This document shows, one piece after another, positions 49,663-57,557 of a stretch of 64,000 nucleotides of DNA. Numbering within the stretch: position 1 is the first letter of the stretch; the number at the start of each line of letters is the position of its first letter. A program made the position numbers and the translations under genes. Origin of the DNA: Micromonospora trifolii (GTDB taxonomy: Bacteria > Actinomycetota > Actinomycetes > Mycobacteriales > Micromonosporaceae); the NCBI RefSeq assembly GCF_022229005.1, contig NZ_JAKKFD010000003.1, forward strand, positions 248,001-312,000, in the 5' to 3' direction. The notes below the pieces were generated by a model. The model was not told the DNA's origin. It did no database searches and was given only the letters and a program-made list of their open reading frames with translations.

Positions 49663-50424
49663 TCAGCCCGTTCGGCGTTGGATCAGCGCCTCGACGCCGT
49701 CGAGGATCCGGTCCAGACCGAAGACGAACTCGTCGTCGGGGTCGTCGTCCTGGTAGAGCACGCCGGCGCTCAGCACCCGGTGCAGCGCGGGGAAGCGGGC
49801 CGGGTCGATGAGTCGGGCCACCAGCCGACCGTACGCCGGCATCATCTCACTGGGCTCGACTCCGGCCGCCTGGCTGCCCTCGGCGATCTGCGAGGTGAGG
49901 GTGGCCTCGTTGCGGACGTACCCGGTGATCAGCAGGAGCACCGACATCTTCTCGCCCTCGCCGAGGGTGGTGCCGTCGAGGCAGCGCAGCCCGTCCTCCA
50001 TCCAGCCGAGCTGCTGTGGGGTGATCGGTGGGCCGCTGATCGGCACGTGCAGCAGCCAGGACCGTTGCCGCAGCACGTCGTGCTCGGCCCAGGCCCACCG
50101 GGTGAGGCCGGCGCGCCAGTCGTCCTCCGGCGCGGGCGGCCCGGGAGAGGGGCCGTACCCGGTGTCGACCATGAGCATCAGCAGCTCGTCCTTCGAGCCG
50201 ACGTACCGGTAGAGGGCCATGGTCGCGGCGCCCAACTCCTTGGCCACCCGGCTCATCGAGACGGCCGCCAGGCCGTCGGCGTCGGCGACGCGTACGGCGG
50301 CGTCCACGATGGTGGCCACGCTCATTCCCGGCCGGGGGCCCTTGGGTGGCCGCTCCCGCAGCCCCCACGCGCTCTCGATGGCCGGTGGGAGTACGGGCCC
50401 GCTGTCGTCTGTCTTCGCCGCCAC
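49663..50424 (-). CDS. TetR/AcrR-family repressor (TetR_C-type)
   Basis: 253 residues. The DNA-binding part (VATIVDAAVRVADADGLAAVSMSRVAKELGAATMALYRYVGSK in outline) is followed by the long C-terminal domain of the TetR_C group that usually controls drug efflux. GTG 50424 is chosen because AAGGAGG lies five bases upstream; an ATG at 50445 sits before that site. It is divergent from the DHA2 transporter gene, with a large palindrome between them, so it very likely represses the transporter. Confidence 0.93.
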   Translation of the reverse strand: MAAKTDDSGPVLPPAIESAWGLRERPPKGPRPGMSVATIVDAAVRVADADGLAAVSMSRVAKELGAATMALYRYVGSKDELLMLMVDTGYGPSPGPPAPEDDWRAGLTRWAWAEHDVLRQRSWLLHVPISGPPITPQQLGWMEDGLRCLDGTTLGEGEKMSVLLLITGYVRNEATLTSQIAEGSQAAGVEPSEMMPAYGRLVARLIDPARFPALHRVLSAGVLYQDDDPDDEFVFGLDRILDGVEALIQRRTG

Positions 50425-50450
50425 ATTTCCTCCTTGCCTCGCCATCCTAG

Positions 50451-50494
50451 TTCTGCGTATGGTCTACGCATAACAGCGTACGCCATACGCAGAA
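50451..50494. promoter_or_regulatory. 44-bp nested palindromic operator, TetR/MFS
   Basis: TTCTGCGTATGG (50451-50462) mirrors CCATACGCAGAA (50483-50494) perfectly. Inside, TACGC and GCGTA form a second dyad (50465-50469, 50476-50480). The TGCGTA/TACGCA word occurs four times in alternating orientation, as expected for two TetR dimers bound side by side over both divergent promoters. Confidence 0.8.
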
Positions 50495-50506
50495 GGGAAA
50501 CTGATC

Positions 50507-52099
50507 ATGAGTGACACCATCACCACACCGGCGCCGCGAGCGGGCCGGCGGGAGTGGATCGGGCTCACGGTGCTGATGCTGCCGCTGCTCCTGGTCTCGA
50601 TGGACGTGTCGGTGCTCTACTTCGCCGTCCCGTTCATCAGCGCGGAGCTGCGCCCCACCGCCACCGAGCAGCTATGGATCTTCGACATCTACGGCTTCGT
50701 GCTGGCCGGGCTGCTCATCACCATGGGTGCGCTGGGTGACCGGATCGGCCGGCGCCGACTCCTGCTGATCGGCGCCACCGCGTTCGGGGCGGCGTCGCTG
50801 CTGGCCGCGTACGCCGACAGCACCGCGACGTTGATCGCCGCGCGTGCCGTGCTCGGCGTCGGTGGGGCAACCCTGATGCCCTCGACCCTCGCCCTGGTGC
50901 GCAACATGTTCCACGACGCCAAGCAGCGCGGCACCGCCATCGGCATCTGGACCGCCACCCTCACCGGCGGCATCGCGATCGGACCGGTGCTCAGCGGCAT
51001 CCTGCTGGAGCACTTCTGGTGGGGCTCGATCTTCCTGATCAACATCCCGGCGATGCTGATGCTGCTGCTGCTCGTCCCGCTCCTGGTGCCCGAGTTCCGC
51101 AACCCGGCGACCGGGCGGTTCGACCTGATCAGCGCGGCACTGTCGCTCGGCGCGCTGCTGCCGGTGATCTACGGCATCAAGGAGATGGCCCGCGACGGCC
51201 TCAGCCCGGCACGGGTTCTCGCCATCGTCGGCGGTCTGCTGGTGGGGGCGCTGTTCCTGCACCGGCAGCGGACCCGGGCGTACCCGATGGTCGATCTCGC
51301 GCTGTTCCGCCGTCGCGGCTTCGCCGGGTCGCTCGCCGTCAACCTGCTGGCGATGTTCGCCATCGTCGGCTTCGCCATCTTCACCACCCAGCACCTCCAA
51401 CTGGTGCTCGGCCTGAGTCCGCTGCGGGCGGCACTGTGGAGCCTCGTGCCGTCCCTCGCCGTGGGCGGAGTCGCACCGGCCGCCGCCGCCCTCGCCCAGC
51501 GCGTCGAACGGGCGTACCTGATCGGTGCGGGGTTCGGAATCGCACTTGTCGGTTTCGTGGTGTTGACCCGGGTCACCCCGGAGACGCCGCTGTGGCTGCT
51601 GCTCGTCGGCGCCAGTGTCTACGCGGGTGGTCTGGTGATGGTGATGTCCCTCGTCACCGAGCTGGTCCTCGGCGCGGCGCCGCCCGAGCAGGCCGGTGTC
51701 GCGTCGGCGCTGACCGAGTCCAGCAGCGAGCTGGGCGGTGCGCTGGGAATGGCGATCCTGGGCAGCGTGGGGGCGGCCGTCTACCGCCGCGAGATCGTCG
51801 ACGGACTGCCGGCCGGGCTGCCCGCCGACGCCGGCACCGCGGCCCAGGAGACCCTCGGCGGTGCGCTCGCTGTCGCCCAGGGTCTGCCGGCGGAGCTGGC
51901 CAACGCGGTGCGGCACGCCGCAGCTGTCGCGTTCACCGACGGGCTGCACCTGGCCGCGTACGCCGCCATGGCGGTGATGCTGCTGGGCGCGGTCACCGCG
52001 CTGGTCGCGCTGCGCGGCATCCGGCCGGCCGACTCCACGGCGCTGGCCGTCGAGCCGACCGGTCCGGTCGACACCTCGTTGTCGTCGGTCAGTCGATGA
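50507..52099 (+). CDS. DHA2-family (EmrB/QacA) MFS drug exporter, 14 TM
   Basis: 530 residues with 14 hydrophobic segments. LTVLMLPLLLVSMDVSVLYFAVPFI is TM1 with the DHA2-type Asp; GDRIGRRRLLLIG is motif A; VLGVGGATLMPSTLALVRNMF is typical of DHA2. It should export a cationic drug or dye with protons. Control by the divergent TetR through the 50451-50494 operator is strongly suggested. Its 3' end overlaps the convergent hypothetical gene by 11 bases. Confidence 0.93.
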   Translation: MSDTITTPAPRAGRREWIGLTVLMLPLLLVSMDVSVLYFAVPFISAELRPTATEQLWIFDIYGFVLAGLLITMGALGDRIGRRRLLLIGATAFGAASLLAAYADSTATLIAARAVLGVGGATLMPSTLALVRNMFHDAKQRGTAIGIWTATLTGGIAIGPVLSGILLEHFWWGSIFLINIPAMLMLLLLVPLLVPEFRNPATGRFDLISAALSLGALLPVIYGIKEMARDGLSPARVLAIVGGLLVGALFLHRQRTRAYPMVDLALFRRRGFAGSLAVNLLAMFAIVGFAIFTTQHLQLVLGLSPLRAALWSLVPSLAVGGVAPAAAALAQRVERAYLIGAGFGIALVGFVVLTRVTPETPLWLLLVGASVYAGGLVMVMSLVTELVLGAAPPEQAGVASALTESSSELGGALGMAILGSVGAAVYRREIVDGLPAGLPADAGTAAQETLGGALAVAQGLPAELANAVRHAAAVAFTDGLHLAAYAAMAVMLLGAVTALVALRGIRPADSTALAVEPTGPVDTSLSSVSR

Positions 52100-52592
52100 G
52101 CACGTGCGCGAGCCGGTCGCGGAAACGCCGCTCGGAGTCGCTGACCGACTCGCCGCCGATGCCCAGCAACCCACCGCTGGACGCGGCGCCCACCACCTGC
52201 TCGGCGATCTTCACGAGCCAGTGCTTGTACGCGCCGGCCTCACCCTCGTCGACCCGCGCGGCCAGCAACGCGCCGGCCTCGCCGGCCCGCAGCAGCACGT
52301 CGTCGATGTACGCCCCGGGGTCGGCGGGCGCGATGGCCGGCAACTCCTCACCGGTGTCCGGGTCACCGACCCGGGTGACGATCTCGCCGGCCACGGCGGC
52401 GACCAGGGGGCTGGCCGACTCCCGGCCGGCGGCGATGGTCTCCAGCCCGGCCGCGTTCTCCGCCATGGTCCGACGGGTGCCGTCGGACTCGGCGGCGCTC
52501 GCCGCGGTCAGCACCGACTGCGGCAGGCCGACCAGCAACCCCCACTCCTCGTCGGAGAAACCGAACCCGGTGTACGCCGGCTGCTCGATCAC
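52089..52592 (-). CDS. Conserved hypothetical protein
   Basis: 167 residues, soluble, Ala/Glu-rich, mainly helical: GFSDEEWGLLVGLPQSVLTAASAAESDG at the start, GAYKHWLVKIAEQVVGAAS in the last third, and a glycine-rich turn SSGGLLGIGGE. No known family. GTG 52592 has GGAAGGGG upstream. The promoter region carries a 17-bp word repeated at a 20-bp interval (52613, 52633). Genomic order puts it after recQ on the same strand. Confidence 0.72.
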   Translation of the reverse strand: MIEQPAYTGFGFSDEEWGLLVGLPQSVLTAASAAESDGTRRTMAENAAGLETIAAGRESASPLVAAVAGEIVTRVGDPDTGEELPAIAPADPGAYIDDVLLRAGEAGALLAARVDEGEAGAYKHWLVKIAEQVVGAASSGGLLGIGGESVSDSERRFRDRLAHVLID

Positions 52593-52612
52593 GACAACGC
52601 CCCTTCCGCCCT

Positions 52613-52649
52613 GCTCTGCTTGGTCAATCGAAGCTCTGCTTGGTCGATC
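52613..52649. repeat. Direct repeat upstream of the hypothetical gene
   Basis: GCTCTGCTTGGTC then A/G, ATC, occurs at 52613-52629 and 52633-52649, 20 bases apart (two helical turns), within 60 bases upstream of the GTG at 52592. It may be a tandem operator or a small duplication. Confidence 0.6.
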
Positions 52650-52680
52650 CACCGGGCCCGAAACGGGCGCCCGGGTCAGG

Positions 52681-54312
52681 CTAGTCCAGGGTCAGCAGGC
52701 CCTGTTCGGACACCACGCGCACCGACAACGTCTTGTACCCGACCTCATCGAAGAGGACCGTCATCTTGTCCTCCTCGTACGAGAGCACCAGGCCGGGCCC
52801 CCACTCCGGGTGACGCACCTGACTGTGCACCGGGAACGGCCCGACCGCACCCTGGTCGGCAACGCTGGTGCCGTTGTGGCAGTTGTCGCAGTGGCCGCAG
52901 ACCTGCGTCATCTGCTCGCCGAAGTAGGCCAGCAGGGTCTGCCCCCGGCAGGCCCGGGTCTCGGCGAAGGCCCGCATCATGTCGGTGCGGGACCGGGTCA
53001 CGGTCTGCTGGCGCTCCGCCTCGGCCAGCGCCGCCGCGGCGGCCTCGGTCGGGTTCGGAGAGTAACGGGGCGCGGCGATGCGCTGCCGGGCACGCGGCTC
53101 GGCCGCCCCGATCTGCTCCAACAGGGAGAGGTACTGGCCCAGCTTGCGCGGCCCGAGGCCGGTGGTCTCGCGCAGCTCGGTCTTGGTGGCCGGCTTGCGG
53201 CGCAGCAGCGCGGCGAGGTCGCGCAGTTCCTCGACGTCGGGCAGGCCGCCGCTGAAGAACCGTTGCAGGCCCACATCCTCGGCCTGCCAGAGCAGCAGCA
53301 CCCGGGCCGGTTGCCCGTCGCGGCCGGCCCGGCCGATCTCCTGGAAGTAGCTGTCCGGTGAGTCGGGCAGCGCCATGTGCACCACCCAGGCGATGTTCGG
53401 CTTGTCGATGCCCATGCCGAACGCCGACGTCGCCACCATGATGGGGACCTCATCGGCGAGGAACGCCTCGTGCAGGTCGTGGCGCGCGCCGGCCGCCATC
53501 CCACCGTGGTAGAACTGCGCCGGGTAGCCGGCGTCGGTCAACCGGGTGGCCAACTCCTCGGCGGCGCGACGGGTCGGCACGTAGATGATCCCGGGCCGCT
53601 CGTCGTCGCTCAGCAGCGCGATCAGTCGCCGCCACCGGTAGTCCTCGGTGGGGCAGTGCGCGACCTCGACGAACAGGTTCGGCCGGTCCAGCCCGGAGAC
53701 CACCACCTCCGGGTCGCGCAGCCGCAGCCGGGCGATGATGTCGTCGCGTACCGGAGGGGAGGCGGTGGCGGTCAGCGCGACCACGGGCGGTCGGCCGATG
53801 CCGTCGATGAGGTGCCCGAGCGCCAGGTAGTCGGGGCGGAAGTCGTGCCCCCACGCGGAGATGCAGTGCGCCTCGTCGATCGCCACCAGCGCGGGCTTCA
53901 ACGCGGCGACCTCGGCCATCCGCTCGGGATTGCTGAGCTGCTCCGGAGTGATGAAGAGGAATTCCGCCCGGCCCTCGCGGATCTCGGTGATCGCCTCGGC
54001 CTGCTGGCTGGCCGACTCGTTCGAGCTGATCCGCACCGCCCGCAGCTCCGGGCGTTGCCGCTCGTTGAGGGAGGCGATCTGGTCCTGCTGGAGGGCCAGC
54101 AGTGGGGAGATCACCACTGTGGGGCCGGGTATCAGGCTGGCCGGGATCTGGTAGATCGCCGACTTGCCGGCACCGGTGGGCAACACCACCAGGGCGTCTC
54201 GTCGCTTCATCACCGCGCGCATCGCGGCCAGTTGGTTGGGCCGCAGCGCCTTCCAGCCGAAAAGGCTGCGGGCCGCGCGGCGCAACGTCATCGAGTGCGT
54301 GGACAGTTTCAT
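52681..54312 (-). CDS. recQ: RecQ-family ATP-dependent DNA helicase
   Basis: About 543 residues. Motif I LPTGAGKSAIYQ (near 47), DEAH box AIDEAHCISAWGHDFRPDY (near 144), motif III TATASP, motif VI QEIGRAGRDGQP, and a RecQ zinc-binding cluster ending CGHCDNCHNG (about 450-475). There is no HRDC domain; instead the C-terminal 60 residues hold a small domain (VRHPEWGPGLVLSYEEDKMTVLFDEVGYKTL in outline) seen in actinobacterial RecQ. It unwinds DNA 3' to 5' in recombination and repair. ATG 54312 is the probable start; no clear Shine-Dalgarno site. Confidence 0.92.
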   Translation of the reverse strand: MKLSTHSMTLRRAARSLFGWKALRPNQLAAMRAVMKRRDALVVLPTGAGKSAIYQIPASLIPGPTVVISPLLALQQDQIASLNERQRPELRAVRISSNESASQQAEAITEIREGRAEFLFITPEQLSNPERMAEVAALKPALVAIDEAHCISAWGHDFRPDYLALGHLIDGIGRPPVVALTATASPPVRDDIIARLRLRDPEVVVSGLDRPNLFVEVAHCPTEDYRWRRLIALLSDDERPGIIYVPTRRAAEELATRLTDAGYPAQFYHGGMAAGARHDLHEAFLADEVPIMVATSAFGMGIDKPNIAWVVHMALPDSPDSYFQEIGRAGRDGQPARVLLLWQAEDVGLQRFFSGGLPDVEELRDLAALLRRKPATKTELRETTGLGPRKLGQYLSLLEQIGAAEPRARQRIAAPRYSPNPTEAAAAALAEAERQQTVTRSRTDMMRAFAETRACRGQTLLAYFGEQMTQVCGHCDNCHNGTSVADQGAVGPFPVHSQVRHPEWGPGLVLSYEEDKMTVLFDEVGYKTLSVRVVSEQGLLTLD

Positions 54313-54329
54313 CGAGGGCCGGAGGTACC

Positions 54330-54373
54330 CGGGCCCATGACCGCCGAAACGCGTCCCGACGATCATGGGCCCG
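54330..54373. repeat. Inverted repeat between the F420 oxidoreductase and recQ genes
   Basis: CGGGCCCATGA (54330-54340) and TCATGGGCCCG (54363-54373) are perfect mirrors with a 22-base loop. Lying just before recQ on the minus strand, it may terminate the upstream gene or hinder read-through. The GATCATGG word is shared with repeats at 37228 and 61520. Confidence 0.6.
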
Positions 54374-54385
54374 TTGATCGCCGAC

Positions 54386-55336
54386 TCAGCGCAGCCGGGG
54401 CAGGACCTCGCGCTGGTAGAGGTCGAACAGACCCTGGTAGTGCGGGCCGGTGTTGGCCACGTAGACCTCGTCGAAGCCGGCCTTGGCGTACTGGTCGATC
54501 ATCTCCAGGTGCGCGTCGGCGCTGTTGCCGCAGACGAACGCCTTCTTCAGCATCTCCGGCTTGACCAGTTCGGCGGCCTGCCCGAAGTGCCGCGGCGAGG
54601 GCAGCACCTGGGACAGCTCACCCGGCACCCCCGCGTTGGGCCAGCGCTCGTACGCGATGCGCAGCCCCTCCTCCTCGCTGTCCGCGTACGCCGCCTTGAA
54701 GCCGGCCTGGCACGGCTTGTCGCCGCCGCCGTTCTCGCGGAAGCGCCGGACCATCTCGCCGTCGGGCATGGTGCTCACGTAGCCGTCGCCGATCCGCGCG
54801 GCCAGGTCGATGGCCTTCGGTCCGAAGCCGGAGACGTAGATCGGTGGGGGAGTGTCGGGCAGGGTGTAGATCCGGGCCTGCTCCACCGTGTAGTGCTTGC
54901 CGTGGTGGCTGACGAAGCCGCCGTCCCACAGCGCGCGCAGCACCTCGACGGCCTCCTCCAGCATCTCCAGCCGGACGTCGGCCTGCGGCCAGGCGTCGCC
55001 GAAGATGTGCTCGTTGAGCGCCTCGCCGGTGCCGACGCCGAGCACGAACCGCCCACCGTGCAGCACCGCGCTGGTCGCCGCCGCCTGCGCGATCACGGCC
55101 GGGTGGATCCGCACGGTGGGGCAGGTCACCGCAGTGGTCACCGGCAGCGAACAGACCTGGCTGAGCGCGCCGATCATCGACCAGACGAACGGGCTCTGCC
55201 CCTGTGCGTCCACCCAGGGGTGGTAGTGGTCGGAAATCCACAGTGCCTCGAAGCCGGCCCGTTCGGCACCGCGCGCCTGCTCCACCAACTCGGCTGGCGT
55301 GAACTCCTCGCTGGACAGAAAGTATCCGATCTTCAT
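54386..55336 (-). CDS. F420-dependent LLM-class oxidoreductase (FGD-like)
   Basis: 316 residues of the luciferase-like monooxygenase fold: MKIGYFLSSEEFTPAELVEQARGAERAGFEALWISDHYHPWVD resembles F420-dependent glucose-6-phosphate dehydrogenase and the related TIGR03557 group, and GVGTGEALNEHIFGDAWP is the F420-binding region. It probably uses F420 to oxidise a sugar phosphate or alcohol. ATG 55336. Coenzyme F420 use agrees with an actinomycete host. Confidence 0.9.
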   Translation of the reverse strand: MKIGYFLSSEEFTPAELVEQARGAERAGFEALWISDHYHPWVDAQGQSPFVWSMIGALSQVCSLPVTTAVTCPTVRIHPAVIAQAAATSAVLHGGRFVLGVGTGEALNEHIFGDAWPQADVRLEMLEEAVEVLRALWDGGFVSHHGKHYTVEQARIYTLPDTPPPIYVSGFGPKAIDLAARIGDGYVSTMPDGEMVRRFRENGGGDKPCQAGFKAAYADSEEEGLRIAYERWPNAGVPGELSQVLPSPRHFGQAAELVKPEMLKKAFVCGNSADAHLEMIDQYAKAGFDEVYVANTGPHYQGLFDLYQREVLPRLR

Positions 55337-55423
55337 GGCCTACCCCTTCGGCACGCGGACCTGCTGATGGGGAAGCCGTACCCCGGTGACGCCCGGTCAC
55401 ACCGGTTGTCGACGCGGGGCGGG

Positions 55424-55549
55424 TCAGCGTCGACCGAACATCGCCCGGATCGCGGCGAGGAGCAGCAGGGCGCCGACCACCAGGCCGAGCAGGCGTACGC
55501 CGGGGATGTCGGCCGGGCTCGTCGCGTCGGCCAGCAGGACGGGATCCAT
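55424..55549 (-). CDS. Small single-pass membrane protein (41 aa)
   Basis: A frame of 41 codons, ATG at 55549 and TGA at 55426-55424, with GGGGAGAG upstream. An N-terminal 16-residue polar part is followed by one helix (LLGLVVGALLLLAAI) and RAMFGRR, a positive-inside C-terminus. Same size class as the 42-residue protein at 10859. It sits alone between the F420 oxidoreductase gene and the nagZ region. No family recognised. Confidence 0.58.
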   Translation of the reverse strand: MDPVLLADATSPADIPGVRLLGLVVGALLLLAAIRAMFGRR

Positions 55550-55689
55550 CCCCGCACTCTCCCCGGGGAGCGGGCCGCCAGGCAACTGTAAGGTTTATTG
55601 ACTATTGAATCGCTCAGTGTGACCATGGCAGGACCGCCTGCCGGTGGCGGTGCGCCGAGGGCGCGCGAGAGATGGGGTACGGGGGCCGC

Positions 55690-55770
55690 ATGAGCGAGCG
55701 CAACCAGCGGGTCGACGGGGGCGCACCGTCGCCGGTGATCGACACCGATCACTGCGAGGGGGCGGAGTGA
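55690..55770 (+). CDS. 26-codon upstream ORF coupled to the NagZ-like gene
   Basis: ATG 55690 opens 26 codons (MSERNQRVDGG...DHCEGAE) whose TGA overlaps the GTG of the following gene (GTGA at 55767). Purine-rich GGGGG precedes it. The overlap suggests a leader peptide that couples or attenuates translation of the hydrolase, though chance overlap cannot be excluded. Confidence 0.4.
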   Translation: MSERNQRVDGGAPSPVIDTDHCEGAE

Positions 55771-57257
55771 CAACCACCAACGGACACCTGCCGGCGCTCG
55801 CCGCCGCCGTCCTGCAACCCGGCTTCGTCGGCACCACCCCGCCGCCATGGGTGTGCCGCTGGCTCGGCGAGGGTCTCGGCTCGGTGGTGCTCTTCGCCCG
55901 CAACGTCGTCGACACCGAGCAGGTGGCCGCGCTCACCGCGACGCTGCGCGCGGAACGGCCGGACGTCATCGTGGCGATCGACGAGGAGGCCGGCGACGTC
56001 ACCCGGCTGGAGTCGGTGCACGGGAGCTCCCGGCCCGGCAACTTCGCCCTCGGCGCTGTCGACGACCCGGAGCTGACCGAGGCCGTCGCCCGGGACCTCG
56101 GCGCCGAGCTGGCCAAGGCGGGGGTCACCCTCAACTACGCCCCGGACGCCGACGTCAACTCCAACCCGGCGAACCCGGTGATCGGCGTCCGCTCCTTCGG
56201 CGCCGACCCGGTGCTGGTCGCGCGGCACACCGCCGCCTGGGTCCGCGGGCTCCAGGCCGGCGGCGTCGCGGCCTGCGCCAAACACTTTCCCGGGCACGGC
56301 GACACCCGGGTCGACTCACATCACGACCTGCCCCGGATCACCGCCGACCGGGACCGGCTGGACGCCTGTGAACTCGCCCCGTTCCGCGCCGCCGTGGCCG
56401 CCGGGGTGCAGGCGGTGATGACCGGCCACCTGCTGGTGCCCGCGCTCGACCCGCACCTGCCGGCGACGCTGAGTCAGCGCATCCTCGGCGGGTTGCTCCG
56501 CGACGAGCTGGGCTTCTCCGGCGTGGTGGTCACCGACGCGGTGGAGATGCGCGCGGTCGCCGACCGGTACGGCTTCGCCGGCGCGACGGTCCGCGCCCTC
56601 GCCGCCGGGGCCGACGCCATCTGCATCGGTGGCGAACGGGCCGACGAGCAGGCCGCCCGCGAGCTGCGCGACGCCATCGTGGCCGCCGTCGTCTCCGGTG
56701 AGCTGCCCGAGGAACGTCTCGCCGAGGCCGCCAAGCGCGTCGGTCAACTCGCCGCCTGGACGGTGGCCGCCCGCAGTGCCGGCTCGGCCGGCGCGCGCGC
56801 CGCCGCCGACGTCGGGCTGGTCGCCGCCCGCCGGGCCGTCCGGGTCACCGCCGCCCCCGGTACGACTGTCGCGCTGCCCCTGACCCGCGCGGCGCACGTC
56901 GTCGAGTTCGAGCCGCTGCGCAACATCGCCATCGGCGCCGAGACCCCGTGGGGCATCGGCGGACCACTGACCGAGCTGCTGCCCGGCACCAGCACGGTCC
57001 GCTACGCCGAACCCGACGTGCCGGCGGACCCGGGCGCCGGGGCGGGCAGCCGCCCCCTGGTCCTGGTCGTCCGCGACCAGCACCGGCACGACTGGATGCG
57101 CGCCGCCGTGCACCGCGCGTTGGCCGCCCGCCCGGACGCCGTCGTCGTCGAGTTGGGTGTGCCCGAGCTGGTCACCGGGGCGGTGCACCTGGCCACCCAC
57201 GGTGCCACCCGGGCCAGCGGACAGGCCGCCGCCGAGGTGCTCACCGGCACCCGCTGA
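55767..57257 (+). CDS. GH3 beta-N-acetylglucosaminidase, NagZ-like
   Basis: 496 residues. GH3 N-terminal domain with KHFPGHGDTRVDSHHDLP (about 171-188), which carries the Asp-His acid/base dyad of NagZ, and VVVTDAVEMRAV with the nucleophile Asp (near 257). A C-terminal domain of about 130 residues follows, as in actinobacterial two-domain NagZ. It removes GlcNAc from recycled or external muropeptides. No signal peptide, so cytoplasmic. GTG 55767 is chosen because of the GTGA overlap and GGGGGCGGA upstream. Confidence 0.92.
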   Translation: MTTTNGHLPALAAAVLQPGFVGTTPPPWVCRWLGEGLGSVVLFARNVVDTEQVAALTATLRAERPDVIVAIDEEAGDVTRLESVHGSSRPGNFALGAVDDPELTEAVARDLGAELAKAGVTLNYAPDADVNSNPANPVIGVRSFGADPVLVARHTAAWVRGLQAGGVAACAKHFPGHGDTRVDSHHDLPRITADRDRLDACELAPFRAAVAAGVQAVMTGHLLVPALDPHLPATLSQRILGGLLRDELGFSGVVVTDAVEMRAVADRYGFAGATVRALAAGADAICIGGERADEQAARELRDAIVAAVVSGELPEERLAEAAKRVGQLAAWTVAARSAGSAGARAAADVGLVAARRAVRVTAAPGTTVALPLTRAAHVVEFEPLRNIAIGAETPWGIGGPLTELLPGTSTVRYAEPDVPADPGAGAGSRPLVLVVRDQHRHDWMRAAVHRALAARPDAVVVELGVPELVTGAVHLATHGATRASGQAAAEVLTGTR

Positions 57258-57269
57258 CCGGCCCCCGCG

Positions 57270-57557
57270 CTACGGGAGGTCGGCGACCAGGTCGGCGTAC
57301 TCGGGGTGCTTGTCGATGAAGGCGGCCATGAAGGGGCACTGCGGCACCACCGTCGTGCCGCGTGCCCGGAGCTGGTCCAGGGTGCCGCGGATCAGCGCGC
57401 CGCCCACGCCCTTGCCCTGAAAGCCCCGGTCCACCTCGGTGTGGGTGAAGACCAGGACCTCACCGCGCGGCACGTACGCGGTGAAGCCGGCCAGCGCGTC
57501 GTCGACCAGGATCTCGAAGCGGTGCTTCGCCGGGTTGTCCTCGACCAGGGTGCTCAT
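57270..57557 (-). CDS. Small GNAT-like acetyltransferase (YidJ/At1g77540 type)
   Basis: 95 residues, the size of minimal GNAT proteins. FTHTEVDRGFQGKGVGGALIRGTLDQLRARG holds the acetyl-CoA loop (QGKGVGG) and CPFMAAFIDKHPEYADLV is the conserved C-terminal block with the Cys used by this subgroup. ATG 57557 overlaps the stop of the aminotransferase-like gene (ATGA), so the two are translated together. Confidence 0.9.
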   Translation of the reverse strand: MSTLVEDNPAKHRFEILVDDALAGFTAYVPRGEVLVFTHTEVDRGFQGKGVGGALIRGTLDQLRARGTTVVPQCPFMAAFIDKHPEYADLVADLP

